Part shown: one piece after another, positions 44,166-56,077 of the stretch
How positions within the stretch are numbered: position 1 is the stretch's first letter
Layout: every line of letters begins with the position of its first letter
Assembly: GCF_949987515.2 (NCBI RefSeq)
Contig: NC_082694.2
Location: 66,028,080 to 66,092,079 of the forward strand
Source of the DNA: Delphinus delphis
Taxonomy: Eukaryota > Chordata > Mammalia > Artiodactyla > Delphinidae
Length of the DNA: 64,000 nt
Direction of reading: 5' to 3'
Notes under the pieces: generated by a model
Told to the model about the DNA's origin: nothing
The model's input: only the letters and a program-made list of their open reading frames with translations
The model's database searches: none
Made by a program: the position numbers and the translations under genes

Positions 44166-44902
44166 TTCTATTGCTCAGTCTTGAAGCACTCACATGCTCT
44201 TTACCATGACCCTCCACCAAGTGCTTTCAAGAAAGATTGGGAGAAGGCAGAAGACCTTACACTGTGTCAATAGGCATGAAACCTGCCCTGTCACTCAGCC
44301 CTGACTGCATCCTCCTTCTGCCTGGGGTCCTCAGTAAGGCATAACACTGGCTTCTGCTACTTCCCCCGTGCTTCCACTACTTCCCCCATGCCTCCACATT
44401 GAAGGGCTAGATCCCAGCCAGCCACGTGCAGGCCTTTGTCTCCTCAGGAACCTGACACAACACCCAAGAGGCAAGGGGTCACACCAGCATCCCCAAACCC
44501 AAGTATGGAGTCCACCCAACAGAGAGCAGGCTCCAGGAGGGCCAGGATGTGGAACGGCAGCCCCACAGGGGTGCAAAATCCGTGCAGACACACACGAAAG
44601 ATGTCCTCCACCTGTCACGCGGTGGAAGAGAGACGTGTGGAGCAATGTGGTTAGTATGAGCCCCTTTGTAAACATTTTTTGGGGGGCTCACTATAAGAGC
44701 GGGATGGAGAGAGAGAGAGAGAAGAAAGAAAAATATAAAGGAAAATAAAATTTCCTATCACCTCAGACTCCTGTCCCCAGCCTCTGTGTCCAGGAAGCAA
44801 GCTCTATTATTACTGTCTTGTGAGTTCGTATTCTTCCAAAGATATTCTATACGAAAAATAGCATATATATATAATAGGCTATGCAGACACACTTGAATAT
44901 TC
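44166..44902. other. Single-copy sequence
   Basis: No gene was recognised. It contains a 20-bp unit repeated twice (CTACTTCCCCC..GC.TCCA) at about 44356-44395, a (GA)n run at 44707-44724 and opposite-strand frames of 114 and 126 codons without domains. Confidence 0.4.
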
Positions 44903-45174
44903 TTTTTTAATATGTATTTATTTATTTATTTTTCGTTGCATTGGGTCTTCGTTGCTGCGTGCCGGCTTTCTCTAGTTGCGGTGAGCGGGGGCTACTCTTC
45001 GTTGCAGTGCGCAGGCTTCTCATTGTGGTGGCTTCTCTTGTTGCAGAGCACGGGCTCTAGGCTCTCAGGGTTAGTTGCTCCACGGCATGTGGGATCTCCC
45101 CAGACCAGGGCTCGAACCCATATCCCCTGCATTGGCAGGCGGATTCTTAACCACTGTGCCACCAGGGAAGCCCC
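44903..45174 (-). mobile_element. CHR SINE, long subfamily
   Basis: The reversed TATTTATTTATTTATTTTTC tail, GCATTGGGTCTTCGTTGC, the GGTGAGCGGGGGCTACTC body and a head ending GTGCCACCAGGGAAGCCCC are visible. Imperfect target words GACACACTTGAATATT and GACACTTGGATATT flank it. Confidence 0.93.
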
Positions 45175-45221
45175 GACACTTGGATATTATACTAAATTTT
45201 AACAGCAGTCAGAGCCACTCA

Positions 45222-45340
45222 TTCATTTGTTCATTCAATCATTCATTTTAAACGGGCTCGAGGCTAAGGACCCAGTCCCTGCTCTCAGAGTCCAGTGGTG
45301 GGTGCAGACAGTCACCAAAAAACCACACAAATGAAGTATG
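45222..45340. repeat. Possible ancient L2/MIR-like remnant
   Basis: Imperfect ATTCATT-type repeats followed by AGGACCCAGTCCCTGCTC resemble the common 'attcattcaacaaatattta...gtccctgccctcatgg' remnant. The call is weak. Confidence 0.35.
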
Positions 45341-46586
45341 TTTAGAAACAGATTCAGGGAGGAAATAGGTGTGAATGAACTGAGAAGTCCCGCAGGTGAC
45401 AGCCCCTCTGTCAAGGTTTGAGGGACAGTCACCAGCAAGCCGAGCACCCCAGCCCTAGCCATGGACACATTCTTTTGAGTCACTAATATGCTTCCGATTA
45501 AGACCCAGAGCTGTGACTCACTGCCCTGCACCATCTGCTGCCCGGGGCTCACATGACTCACGGCTGCCGCCCTTCCCTGTCCCCCAGGAGTGCTTCAGAG
45601 GAACGAGAGACAAAATTATTCCATGTGACTCAGGCAGAGAGAGACACAGCCTGGCCTGTTCACACCCACTGCTCCCTTCCTGCCTGAAAAATGGAGGTGG
45701 GCAAGGCTCTGGCCTCTGAGTGACACATCTTTTCAGACATGTGCTGATGGAGGGACGGTCCCTCCTGGCAGGGGTCCTCAGAGCACAAGTCATGATTAAT
45801 TTCCCAGTGCAGAAGCTGAGCTTGCCAGGGGAGAAGTGAGGAAGCATGGCTCAATTCCACCTCCTGCCTCTGTGGGCTGCTGCCTGAGCACGCCTCTCTG
45901 CAGGGAGTCCCACACTGGGGTCTCTCATCCTGTGACGTGCCAAGCCCAGGCTGGCGTATCCACGCATTTGCACAGGGCTGCCCTGCCCCAAGCACCCAGG
46001 CAGGGCTCCCCATCCTCTCCCGAAGCCCAACTCTGCCTCGCACATCTGCCTCCTTGAATTACTCCACCTTCGCCCTGAATCCTGGAGTTCGCTTCAACTC
46101 CTCCCTTACCATCACCGCCAGCACCTAATCCAGCCCAGTCCGCCCCCTTCCTTCCCTCCTCCTGCTTCTTCCTCCCCTTGTGCCCTTTCCTCCACAAGAA
46201 CTCTTTCGGGACACCCCTCACCGGCCTCGCTGTCTCTGGGCTGCAGACTTCTCATCACTCCCCTCAACATATATTCCTAAACACGTCTGGGTAGCAGTTC
46301 CCCCCCCTCCAATGGCATGTCCTCAGGGTCTACAGCGAAGGCCACTCATAGGCCCGTGGAGGGCAAGCAGGTGACAGAAAGGAGGGAAGCAGGCTTCGGG
46401 GGACTTGATAAAAGGCCACGACATGGAGGGCTAAGGTCGAAGGCAGATTGGAGAACGCTTGTCCTGCTTAGGGGCGGCCACCACCCAGCCACAGCTAAGT
46501 GTAGCCTAAAGCGCCAAAATGCAAGACCTTCCAGGCTTTCATGAGAACCCTGATTTGCTTATGAAACCTCTTAATTTATAAAGGTT
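45341..46586. other. Single-copy sequence
   Basis: No gene was recognised. Overlapping frames of 98-127 codons on the minus strand near 45518-46221 are shadowed by similar plus-strand frames and have no domains. Confidence 0.4.
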
Positions 46587-46844
46587 GGGGCTCCCCTGGT
46601 GGCACAGTCGTTAAGAATCCGCCTGCCAATGCAGGGGACACGGCTTCTAGACCTGGTCCGGGAAGATCCCACATGCCGTGGAGCAACTAAGCCCGTGCAC
46701 CACAAGTACTGAGCCTGCGCTCTAGAGCCTGCGAGCCACAACTACTGAGCCCGTGCAATGAGAAACCCGCGCGCCGCAACTAGAGGAAGCCCGCACACAG
46801 CAACGAAGACCCAACACAGCCAAAAATAAATAAATTAATGAATG
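46587..46844 (+). mobile_element. CHR SINE, long subfamily
   Basis: The head GGGGCTCCCCTGGTGGCACA, the body CCACAACTACTGAGCCCGTG and the tail CCAAAAATAAATAAATTAAT are visible. Flanking AAAGGTTG and AAAAGTTGG suggest a short imperfect duplication. Confidence 0.92.
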
Positions 46845-49800
46845 AAAAAGTTGGTAACTAGCCCACATTTGACACCCTGAGCAGTTTCCTTATTCCTGCA
46901 TCGCAGATCTTCCTTGGCCTGGATCCCACCTATGCACCCAGCACCTTCTCCCACAGCAGCTGCTCACCCTGCCTGTGGCCGAAGCTGTACCTCGCTCTGA
47001 GACTCGGCTATTTGCCGTTCCCAGGACACGCCTCACCTGTCACCCACAGACACTGGTCCCACATTGCCCTGTGCTTTCCTTTCGACACCCCTCCACATCC
47101 CACCCACCTACTACGTTGTCCCTCTGTCCTGGTACGAGACACGTTCTGACCTGTGTCACCAGTTGTGTGAACCTCCGTCGTCCTTGCACGATCGGAGACC
47201 CTTAGATGCAGACACTGTCTGATTCACAGAACCTGCACATGGTAGGCACCCCAGAGATGTTTCAGGAACCGTGTGCTCATTAGAATCGAAGGAAGTGTAC
47301 CCACCCCATGTGGGTTGTGGAACTGGGGGTGGTTCCGTGTGTCAAACCAGGTCTGCATCCTCAGATAGCTTCCCAGGCTGGCCCCCCACTTCCCTGGGCT
47401 CCAGCCCTCAGCCCCAGCCCAGCGGGTTGTGCGTGGAGAGGAGCACCTGAGGAAGCTCTGAGTCACCCTCTGAGCTGCAGCCTAATGCGCTCTGCAGGCC
47501 TCGTCCTTAGGAACCTGGCCCGCTTCTCGCTTTGCATTCCCCCCCCAGTTTATGGCTAAAAACATCTGTATGAAAATGGGCCCTGGCAGAGCGTGTGGCC
47601 ACTGCACACACCTCCCCTGGCGCCTGAAGTCCTTGTCCCCTTCCGCCTGTTTACGACTGTTTGCTGTGGAAACGGCTGGCTTCGTGGCTTGGGAGGGAGC
47701 AGGTGGGAGAGCACAGGAGTTCACGAAGCCCCCAGGCCCGTTTCTCACTGGGACCCCAAGGAGCGGGGAGTGTGGGCCAGAGCAGCCCGGGGAGGATGTG
47801 GGGAGGGGCTGCTTGGCCGGCACAGGTGAGCGGGATGTGAAATGGCCTCCAGATGTGGGTCTGCGAGGCCTCGACAGTTCAAAGCTGAGCGTTTAGGAGC
47901 TCCCCGTGGGGAAGCGGAGAGCCCTGGAGAAGAGGCGGCTTTGTCTGCCTCCTTACTTACAGGCCTGGCCCTGTGGTCTCTCCCACCCATGTGCAGCCCC
48001 TGGGCCCCACACGTTCTCCCACCGCGTCAGCTCTCCGGCAGGGGCCCCTTGCACCCCTGCGTTTTGTTCACATTTAGATGAGAAGGGTTTTTGTGAGGAC
48101 CAGGTGAAAGGTTTGATGGACACGGGGAGGACGCTCTTTATGCTAGGTGGTCGTATCCATAGGCCAAGGGAGAGTCACCACCTGCTAGCAAGTGCTCTTA
48201 TTCCGAGTCTGTTTTCAGATCTCTCATTCAACAAGCTCCTCTTGCGCTCCTCCTGTAGGCAGAGCATGGTACCCAGCTCCGCAGGGGACAAGGTGCAGGC
48301 CAAGAGTCCTTTTCAGAAAGGCATTGCAGTCCATCAGGGGAGAGGAAACATACAAATTGCTTCGAGTGCTACAAGCCACAAGAAAGGAGCTGGGGCGGGG
48401 GGGCTCCTAGGAGAACAGCAGGTGAGTTTGAGCCTCGTGTGCAGATATGGGGAGGGGCGTCGGCAAGCAGGGCGCAGAGCGGGGCAGGGGGTGGCAATGA
48501 GGAAGATAGCGGGGGCAGAGTTGGAGCACATGAGATGGTGTCTTCTCAAGCACGCCCAGCTGACGGCTTCGTGTCTTTGGGAGGTGGTGGGAGTCCTGCT
48601 TTGTGGGCTTCCCTGAATAGTCACAGATAGGAGCTGGTGGTCAATAGAGGAGTTGGCTGATGAAAACGGGGTCTCCTTCTTTGGGCCAAGAGGCCGTTTC
48701 ATTACTGACGTGGAATCACAACCCAGACGTGGGCTACTGAAGGACTCAGATCCCATCCGCAGCATCTGCTTTGAGAATGTCAACACTGCCAGTCCCTTGG
48801 GACCAGGGTGCTGACCCTAAGGTCAAGGCCCTGCAGTTTCCTCCTTCAGAAGATGGTCAGCTGCCAGGATCCTCCTTCCTGACTTTGACCTTGACATTGC
48901 CAGTTCCTTCTGCTCCAAGGGGAAGGTTTTCCCTCCAAGCAAATAATCACCTGATCTCCACAGAGCCTCCACAACCCCACAAAAAGTCACATCGTTTCGG
49001 CACCAACCACCTGCCTGGTTGGTTTTAACATCCTTCTACTCAAGATCAAGGCTCTTGCTACATGAGAATTTATCCAGTTCTTCCTTGATAGTTGGGAATT
49101 ACTACCATGAACAGGGTGAGGCGTAAGTCTTCCCCTCCCCCCTCAGACCCTCGTGATGAGATCCCGTCTTCTCTGGAAAACTCCTTCACCACAAGTTAAA
49201 GGGCTGACTTTGTTGGGGGTGGGAGGGGATCCTTCATCCTGGCATTGGAAGGTTTAACTTTTGCTTCAAAGACTCCTTCCCAAGAGTTCCCATACAGCCT
49301 AGGAGGTTTATGCAAATTCATAAATTCTGAATTCCCTACCCCTCATCTTGTGCCAGAGTTCTTGGGCAGGTTGGTGGATCAGGCTGGACTTTGACCCAGG
49401 GCCACACATCTAGTGAGGAAAAGCTCCGTGATTCAAACAGCATCCGTGTTCTTCTGCTTAATAAGCCTCCCAGCTGTGCTAATAAAAGTTCTACCCCAAG
49501 AGAAGCCGCATGTGTCCTGAGCTCACTCACCCAGCACGACAGCTGTCGGGCCAGAGGAAGCCCGTTTTCTGCACAGATTTCTTATTTCAAGCTAAGAATG
49601 ATCTAGGCTTGATTAGCTGCTTTGGTGGTCAACCACATACTTTTGCACAACACCTCAGATGGAACGATTAACCCTGTGGAACATTCACATCAGAGGGAGA
49701 CCATGTGATTTTCAGAACAAACCCCCCATACGCTCAGAGAAGCCAGTGATGCCGGGGTCTGTTCCTCACGTGGAGTTCCGTGTGCCTGAGATTTGGGGAG

Positions 49801-50469
49801 AGTTAGCACGCTGCCGCGATCATTGCATGAGCCAAAGGAGCCACGGACGTCATTGGCCAGCCCTCCCCACCCTCCTGCCGTTCACATATTCTTTGCCAGG
49901 TCCCCTTTTTCAGGTCTGGGGCTGCACTACAATTCCAGGGGTACAAATTAAAACTGCAAGCCTGGCCTGGACCTTTTTCTGGAATGATACCAAGGGATGA
50001 TTGTCAAACAACTTGAGGACCTGAAGTGAAAGGCACCATTCCTCCTTTCTTTTCACAGACAGCCAATGCTCACTTTCTGTGAGCATTCAGTGTGTGAGCC
50101 TGGTTGACCATACAGCATAATGGGCTCCACAGTTTTATTCTCCATCATGAAAAAGAGCCTTTTATTTTCTCTCCTTTTCAGGTTCTGCTGGTGGACAAAT
50201 TCATGCCCATCCAATCCAACCATACCTCTCATGACTTTTTTTCACATCAACCATCTTCCCCCTTGTCCTTCATCTTCTTATCGCTAAGGCCTTAACCTCT
50301 CTAGTTTAGAAGGTGGCAATTGGAAATTCTCTATGAGTATATGCTCTCAGCATCCCTAGTGGCCTTCAGAAATCTCCCTTCATCCCGCATCCTCACAGTT
50401 CTGTCTGCAGGATGTTTGGGGTGGAAACAGGCAATGTCTCAGCAAGAGGTGGTGTGACGTTTCCAGGGA
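46845..50469. other. Largest single-copy block; nothing convincing coding
   Basis: No repeat was assigned except a possible ancient L2/MIR-like remnant at 48225-48365 (CTCATTCAACAAGCTCC, GGCAGAGCATGGTACCC). The longest frame, 236 codons at 47906-48616 on the plus strand, has no recognisable domain, signal peptide or conserved motif. It is paralleled by a 150-codon antisense frame, so I do not call it a gene. This would be the first place to test with transcript data. Confidence 0.4.
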
Positions 50470-50575
50470 GCAGGATGCCTGGCACACAATAGGAGTGCAA
50501 TAATAGTTGCTGCTGTGTGCCCTTGGACAAGTCTCCTGCCCTCTCTGGGTGCCAGTTTCACCATCGGCTCTGGCT
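50470..50575 (+). mobile_element. MIR fragments
   Basis: GCCTGGCACACAATAGGAG (MIR 3' end word) is followed by GTGTGCCCTTGGACAAGTC and CTCTGGGTGCCAGTTTC (MIR core words). Confidence 0.6.
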
Positions 50576-50749
50576 TTTGCTAATAATGATGAGGGAGGAT
50601 GAAGAAGAAGACAGAGAGGAGGAGGAGAACACTAAGAGGTGTGTAAGAAAGAAGATAGAGTGCTAGAAGCCTGGGGGAAAGGAGGAAGTAGAGGGGGAAC
50701 CCACCTTGAAGTGTAAACATGATGAAGAGAGAGATAAAGAAGTGGCTCC

Positions 50750-50952
50750 GGGCTTCCCTGGTGGCGCAGTGGCTGAGAGTCCGCCTGCCGATGCAGGGGA
50801 CACGGGTTCGTGCCCCGGTCCGGGAGGATCCCACATGCCGCAGAGCGGCTGGGCCCGTGAGCCATGGCTGCTGAGCCTGCGCGTCCGGAGCCTGTGCTCC
50901 GCAACGGGAGAGGCCACAACAGTGAGAGGCCCGCGTACAGCGAAAAAAAAAA
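50750..50952 (+). mobile_element. CHR SINE, short (young) subfamily
   Basis: GGGCTTCCCTGGTGGCGCAG head; the B-box position reads GGTTCGTGCC (50805-50814), unlike the canonical GGTTCGATCC in the long-subfamily copy at 4951-4960. Body GGAGAGGCCACAACAGTGAG and a 12-A tail. Target words AAAGAAGTGGCTCC (left) and AAAGAAGCTCC (right) differ by a 3-bp gap. Confidence 0.96.
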
Positions 50953-51394
50953 AAGAAGCTCCCATCCGCCATGCAGGGGTGGAGGAGTCCTACAGGTGCA
51001 GCATACCAATGGGCTCCCCGAGTTCTGTGCATTTGCTGATCGGGAGGGAAAATCCCCCCCACCCCGCTTTGTCCTTCTTTTAACCCAATAACGGATCCCC
51101 ACCTCCCACCCCCAGAAATGTGAGAGGTCATGTCTCAGAGCTCTCCACTCCTGCTAGAAAAGGGATATGGGAGCTTTACGGTGTGGGAATCCAGCGTGGG
51201 AGAGCAGCAAGAGCTCAGAGATCCTCCAGTGCCAACCCTCACCCCCGTCCATGGTCAGGGCCTCAAGGTCACACCTCAAGGCGAGAGGCAGGGCCCAGAC
51301 TGGACACCAAGGGTCCTGATTCCCAGGCTCGTTCCTGAGCATCTCTCCACATCCCTTCTGTCCATACAGGACTTGTGATCAGCCCTTCCATTTG
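50953..51394. other. Single-copy sequence
   Basis: Nothing was recognised. Confidence 0.4.
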
Positions 51395-51530
51395 TAGAGG
51401 GCTTCCAAGCCATGCCCACGTTTCCATGTTCACTGATCCACCCTGAAGAGTGGGAAAATGAGATTCACCCCATTTTGCAGGTGAGGACGCAGAGCTCAGT
51501 GCGGTCGACTGGCTTTTGCTCAAGTCTTAA
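51395..51530 (-). mobile_element. MIR SINE, reverse orientation
   Basis: CCCCATTTTGCAGGTGAGGA, CGCAGAGCTCAG and TTTGCTCAAGTCTTAAACTC correspond to the reversed MIR core. Confidence 0.6.
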
Positions 51531-52489
51531 ACTCTGCCTAGACTGGTCTTCCTGTCCTGCCGCCTCAGCGCATAGCTGACCACTTCCCCATGGCAACCTT
51601 GGCAGTGACCGGGGCCTGCTGAGCTCCTAAGTTAGGTCTTGCCTCTATGGCATGGTGAAATTGATGCCTTCCTGTCGTCAAGACCTAACCGATTCTTCCT
51701 AGGATCTTGGAAGCCCTCCAGCTCCAAGGAGACATTGGCTGCTGTCTTCTGGCTCTGAGCCTTGTCCCTGCCTGGAGGGTTATGGAGGAACCCAGAGCTC
51801 CATGTTCATGCCAGTCTGACCTTGGGGAAGCAGGATGTGTCCTAGGCTATGAATTTTGGACATCCATTTGAGCCCAGTCAGCACTTAGTGTGCCCGACTT
51901 CTGTCTCCCAGCCTCTGTCCTGCCCCAGCTTAGGGGAATCCATTTCCCTGCTGGTCTGGGGACTTTCGAAATGGGTGCCCAGAGGTCTGGGCTTCAGCAG
52001 AGGGGCTTTCTCGTCTGGTATGGAGACCCCAGGGGCTGTGTGGGCTGAAGGCCCTGGGGCTTTGTCTCCTAAGGTGCCATGATCTCTTTATAGTTAGGTC
52101 TTTATGAAACCCACGTTTCTTGCGAAGATGATCCAATATCACAGTCTAATGATCATAACTTGCCCCCTTGCATCTCTCCTGTGGCTGTGCTTCCTAAGGC
52201 ACTTCAACTCCTGCACTGTCTCTGAGCGTCATGGCAGCCCTTTGAAACAATGTGCAAGTCTCCACAGACTTGCTCTTCCCTCTCGCTGAATCCTGTCTAC
52301 TCCACCTCCTCTACACCACGTCTCCACCTGGAAAGTGCCTCCTCGCCTCTCAGGACACAGCTAGAAGCCATTGCCGTACCTCCTTTTGCCTCTAGAACCC
52401 CTGCGGGCATGAGCTGCGTCTGCCCTTCTGTGATCCCACCAGGCTCGTGCCTACCCTCTCCAAGAGCCCTCACCATGGATTGATGGACA
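51531..52489. other. Single-copy sequence
   Basis: No gene or repeat was recognised. Confidence 0.4.
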
Positions 52490-52979
52490 TGTGTGGTAGT
52501 GGAGCTCCAAAGACAACCCCAAACGATTCTGCCTCTTCCTGTACATGCCTTCTTCCGCCCCATCAAGAGTCAGAGCCTACGTCTCCTCTCCTTGGATTCT
52601 GGCTGGGCCTGTGGCTGCTTTGAGGAAACAGCCTGTGCCAGGACCGGCACCTTCTGCTTCTTTCCTCTTGGGACACTTCTCTCCAGGTATTCCTTGGAAT
52701 CCAGCCACCACTCCTTGAGAAGCCCAAGCTGCAGCGCCAGGCCACATGTAGTCCCTCCAGTTGACAGCCCTGCTCCACTCCCTGCTGCCGCCATGTGAGT
52801 GAGTCAACTTGGGTGTCCGGGCCCCCAGAGGACTGCAGCCCCAGCCAACATCACGTGCAGCAGAAGAACTGCTGTGCTGAGCCCAGACAACCAACACAAT
52901 CATGAGAGATAATAAAATAATTATTTGTGGCCACTAAGTGTTGGGTGGTTTGTTATGAACAAGGGATAACTGAAACAAC
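52490..52979 (+). mobile_element. MLT1-like (ERVL-MaLR) solo LTR
   Basis: Landmarks include CTTTCCTCTTGGGACACTTC, GAATCCAGCCACCACTCC, AGAAGCCCAAGCTGC, AATCATGAGAGATAATAAAA, GCCACTAAGTGTTGGGTGG and terminal GGGATAACTGAAACAAC. This is the order of an old MaLR-type LTR with its AATAAA-like signal near the 3' end. No internal retroviral sequence is present. Open frames of 101-108 codons on both strands are LTR readings. Confidence 0.7.
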
Positions 52980-52984
52980 TTGTC

Positions 52985-53075
52985 TGTATGCCCTGCTAGA
53001 CCGTAAGCTCCTTGAGGGCAGGAGCCAGGGCAGGAGTCTCGGTCATACTTGTGTGCCCAGCACCTAGAGCAGTGG
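52985..53075 (+). mobile_element. L2-type 3' end fragment
   Basis: CTAGACCGTAAGCTCCTTGA, GGGCAGGAGCC and TGTGCCCAGCACCTAGAGC match the widespread L2 3' end. Confidence 0.7.
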
Positions 53076-53084
53076 TCTAGCTCA

Positions 53085-53155
53085 GTGGTTAAGACCTCAA
53101 GGGACCTGGGGTTGATCTCTGCTCTATCCCTTACCGGTTATGTGGCTGTGTCAGT
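53085..53155 (+). mobile_element. MIR 5' half
   Basis: GCTCAGTGGTTAAGACC, GGGGTTGATCTCTGCTC and TTATGTGGCTGTGTCAG fit the MIR head and early core. Confidence 0.6.
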
Positions 53156-53560
53156 CGGGGTTCAGGTAGGGCAACAGAGCCACTAAGAGTATTGTGGGCC
53201 TAAGAGATTTATTCCAAGAATTTGACCTTAAACACATATGGGAAGATCTGAGGGGATGGAGGTCTAGAAGGGGAGTCAGAGGTTCAGAGTCACTACTCAG
53301 CCTGCCTGAAGTGGACAAGTCAGAGCTTGCCCGGAAATCCACGATGCCAACGAGCCCCTAGAGTGGTGGATGGACAGCGGATGCATAGCGAGGTCCAGTG
53401 AAAACTGCTGCCTCTGTCTAGCTGCCGCCTCTGCGGGCTCACTGTCAACCTTCTGGTTGAGACCGTGGGGCCTGTCTTGATCCGGAGGATCAGAAGTCAG
53501 AGTGACAAGCTAGACATGAAGCAGAGGAGAATTCGGACAAGCTGCGACCTGCTAGATACC
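53156..53560. repeat. Possible ancient interspersed repeat
   Basis: It begins CGGGGTTCAGGTAGGGCAAC and has AGAGATTTATTCCAAGAATT, a texture like the segment at 9241-9600. The family is unresolved. It abuts the truncated MIR. Confidence 0.3.
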
Positions 53561-53734
53561 TTTGCATCTGTCCAACACCATATGCACCCATGAGAGCCTT
53601 CAGAGAATAATGGCCACTGCTCCGCCTCCACCTTCCAAGTCTCCTATAACCTGGAGCCAGGTAGGGAAGGGAATTCTGGGAAGCGTAGCTTCCAGCTTAA
53701 CCAGTTCGACACAGCACAGTCCAGCACTATGGCC

Positions 53735-53895
53735 TGTAGCAAATTACTTTCCTCTGAGCCTTGGTTCCTTATCAGTAAAATAGGGAAGATAATACTTATC
53801 AAACTCAGATTATTGGAAAGATTCAATGAGAAATACATGCACAGTTGTCATGTTCTAAATTCTCAGCGCACGCCAGCCGTGTTCCTCATTATAGA
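53735..53895 (+). mobile_element. MIR SINE
   Basis: CCTCTGAGCCTTGGTTCC, AGTAAAATAGGGAAGATAAT and GGAAAGATTCAATGAGAAA follow MIR order. Confidence 0.75.
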
Positions 53896-54184
53896 AGAAG
53901 CCCATTCATGCTTGTTGGATGAATGAACTGAAACTCTTTGGAGAGGCATAAAGGGGGCAGGAAATAAGTCATGCCCCAGAAATTTGGGGTCAAGCTGGAA
54001 CAGTGTGGACCTCTTGTGGGAAGCCTGAGGCCAGAATAAATCTAGAAAATGTCTGTTAGACATTATCTGGGCCATCTGACATTAAGAACAAGAGATCAGG
54101 GTTGGGAGTTCAGTCCCCCTTCACATGAACTCATCAATTCAGCTCTTCCAAGCCCAGATAAAGGCTGCCCGGAGACCAGGGTGT
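53896..54184. other. Single-copy sequence
   Basis: Nothing was recognised. Confidence 0.4.
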
Positions 54185-54340
54185 CCAAGAATCAGAAATG
54201 CTGGGTTGTAGTCCAGCTCTGCCACTATTTATAAACATAGGTAGGTCCTTTATCTGCTGTGGGGCTCTGCCTTCCCATCTGTGCATGAAGCGGCTGGACC
54301 AGAGGGTCAGAGGACCAGAGGGTCTTCTATGCTGTCCTCC
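54185..54340 (+). mobile_element. MIR SINE
   Basis: GGGTTGTAGTCCAGCTCTGC, CACTATTTATAAACATAGG and CTGCCTTCCCATCTGTGC fit the MIR core. Confidence 0.6.
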
Positions 54341-54554
54341 CACAGGGGCCACTGAATGCAGGTGACATGCAGTTTGGAAAACTGCAGGCCACTCTAGAAG
54401 GGCCAATTATTCCACCTCACGGTCAAAATGAGGCCACTGCATATGTGTGATACAAACTGACGCCTACAATGCATCCTTTCCAAAGTTTAATTGTAGGGAT
54501 ACATCTGAGATGCATGACGGCAGATCCAGAGCCCGTGTTAATTACCAAGGTGGG

Positions 54555-54765
54555 GACAGGAAGTGATATATTTTTATCACCTATCGTGTGTTTGACATCC
54601 ATCATTTTATCATCCTCGTGATGGCCCCGAGCTGGGCATTATCATCCCTAACTTCCAGTTGAGGAAACTGAGGCTCAGGAAGGCTGAGCAGCCCTGAGCT
54701 CTGCCCAGGCTCAAGCAGTGGGCCCATGATGACAGTGAGGTTGAACCCAGGTTGGCTTCTTCCCA
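54555..54765 (-). mobile_element. MIR SINE, reverse orientation, nearly complete
   Basis: GGGCATTATCATCCCTAAC, TTGAGGAAACTGAGGCTCAG, AGTGAGGTTGAACCCAGG follow the reversed MIR consensus. Confidence 0.82.
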
Positions 54766-55810
54766 GAGCCTGTGCTCCCCCCGCAGTGCCCGGCTGCCCT
54801 CGGAAAAGTCCAAAGTTCCACCCTCAGACTGAAATGACCTTGAGTCTCTGCTGAAGGTGGGCAACTCAAGCTTGAGCTTTACTGACCAGGTGGGAAGGAG
54901 AGCTGTTGGTCACCAGAGGTCAAGTTGTGGTGAACGTCAAGGGTGAAAATGAGGGCAGGGATGCAGAGCCAGGCTTAGCTCATCATACGGTATCAGCTAA
55001 TCTGTGAACACCAGTGTTAGGGCTCCAAGGGAAGCACAGGGCTCTTCACCTTCTATCGTTATTGGCTGGAGGAAGGAGAGGGGCAAGAAGCCGGCACTGA
55101 AGCTGGATCTGCGGTACCCCGTGAAGTCTTTGGTCCATCACGGGAAATTTTTCAAATGTGTATTTTTTTTTCCCCTTTAATTCTCCAAGGCTGCCCGGAA
55201 TTTCAGAGATACTAGCCAGCATGTATCCCCAGAATATCTACCAACAGGGGTGGAGATCAGCTGTGGTGTGAGGGCGGGATCTGGGGCCTGAGAGCACACA
55301 TCTTTGCAGTATTTGATGCATAGCAGAAAGTTGGTTGGGTGGCTAGGAGGGTGGGTGAAATCACCAGGCCACAGAACAACCTAGGAGAGATTCCAGAGCA
55401 GGTTTGGCAGAAGATGGGGGAATGTGAGATGCTGGTCCTCCCTTTTACACGGCAGACAGATGCCTTTGTCCAGTGGCCTGCGCTGAGCTTCATAAGCTCA
55501 TCACTCCAGTCCCACTCTTAACCCCAAAGCGCCTCCTTCAAGCAGCACAAGTGTGATCTCTTTATTCACCACGTAGCTCAGACCACGTGACAACTCTCCA
55601 GTAGACATGCAATATGCAATGTACATCTTCCGCTGTGGAGTGCAAGGCCCAGCCTCCACCACCCCGCTACCACTCTGCACCTCAGCTTCTTTGCTGTAGA
55701 AACTGAACAAATCCTCCCCATGCACACCCCAGCCCACAGTAGACTCGATAAATGCTGGATGACGGAGTGAGTGGGCAAGCAGACCTGAGCCCCTGATCAG
55801 ATCGTGTCTG
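54766..55810. other. Single-copy sequence
   Basis: No gene was recognised. A T/C run lies at about 55162-55175. Confidence 0.4.
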
Positions 55811-56077
55811 CCCCTCTATCTTTTCTTTTTTCTAGCTTTATTGAGATATTATTGATATACAACTTATGTAAGTTTTAGGTGTACAACATGAGATTAGATA
55901 CATGTATACACTGCAAAAGTATTACTACAATAAAGGTTAGTTAATACATCCACTCACATAATTATGATTGTGTGTGTGTGGTGATAGCATTTAAAATCTA
56001 CTCTCTTAACAACTTTCAAATATAGGATACAGTTGTTAATTACAGTCACCATGTTGTGCATTAGACCCCCAGATCTT

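Noticed and set aside
44356..44395. Two-copy 20-bp repeat as a minisatellite
   Set aside because: Only two diverged units; too short to matter.
50580..51131. 183- and 156-codon minus-strand frames
   Set aside because: Most of each is the antisense reading of the CHR SINE at 50750-50952, joined to chance flanks.
52493..52903. Frames of 101-108 codons with Cys residues
   Set aside because: They fall within an MLT1-like LTR and are open on both strands.
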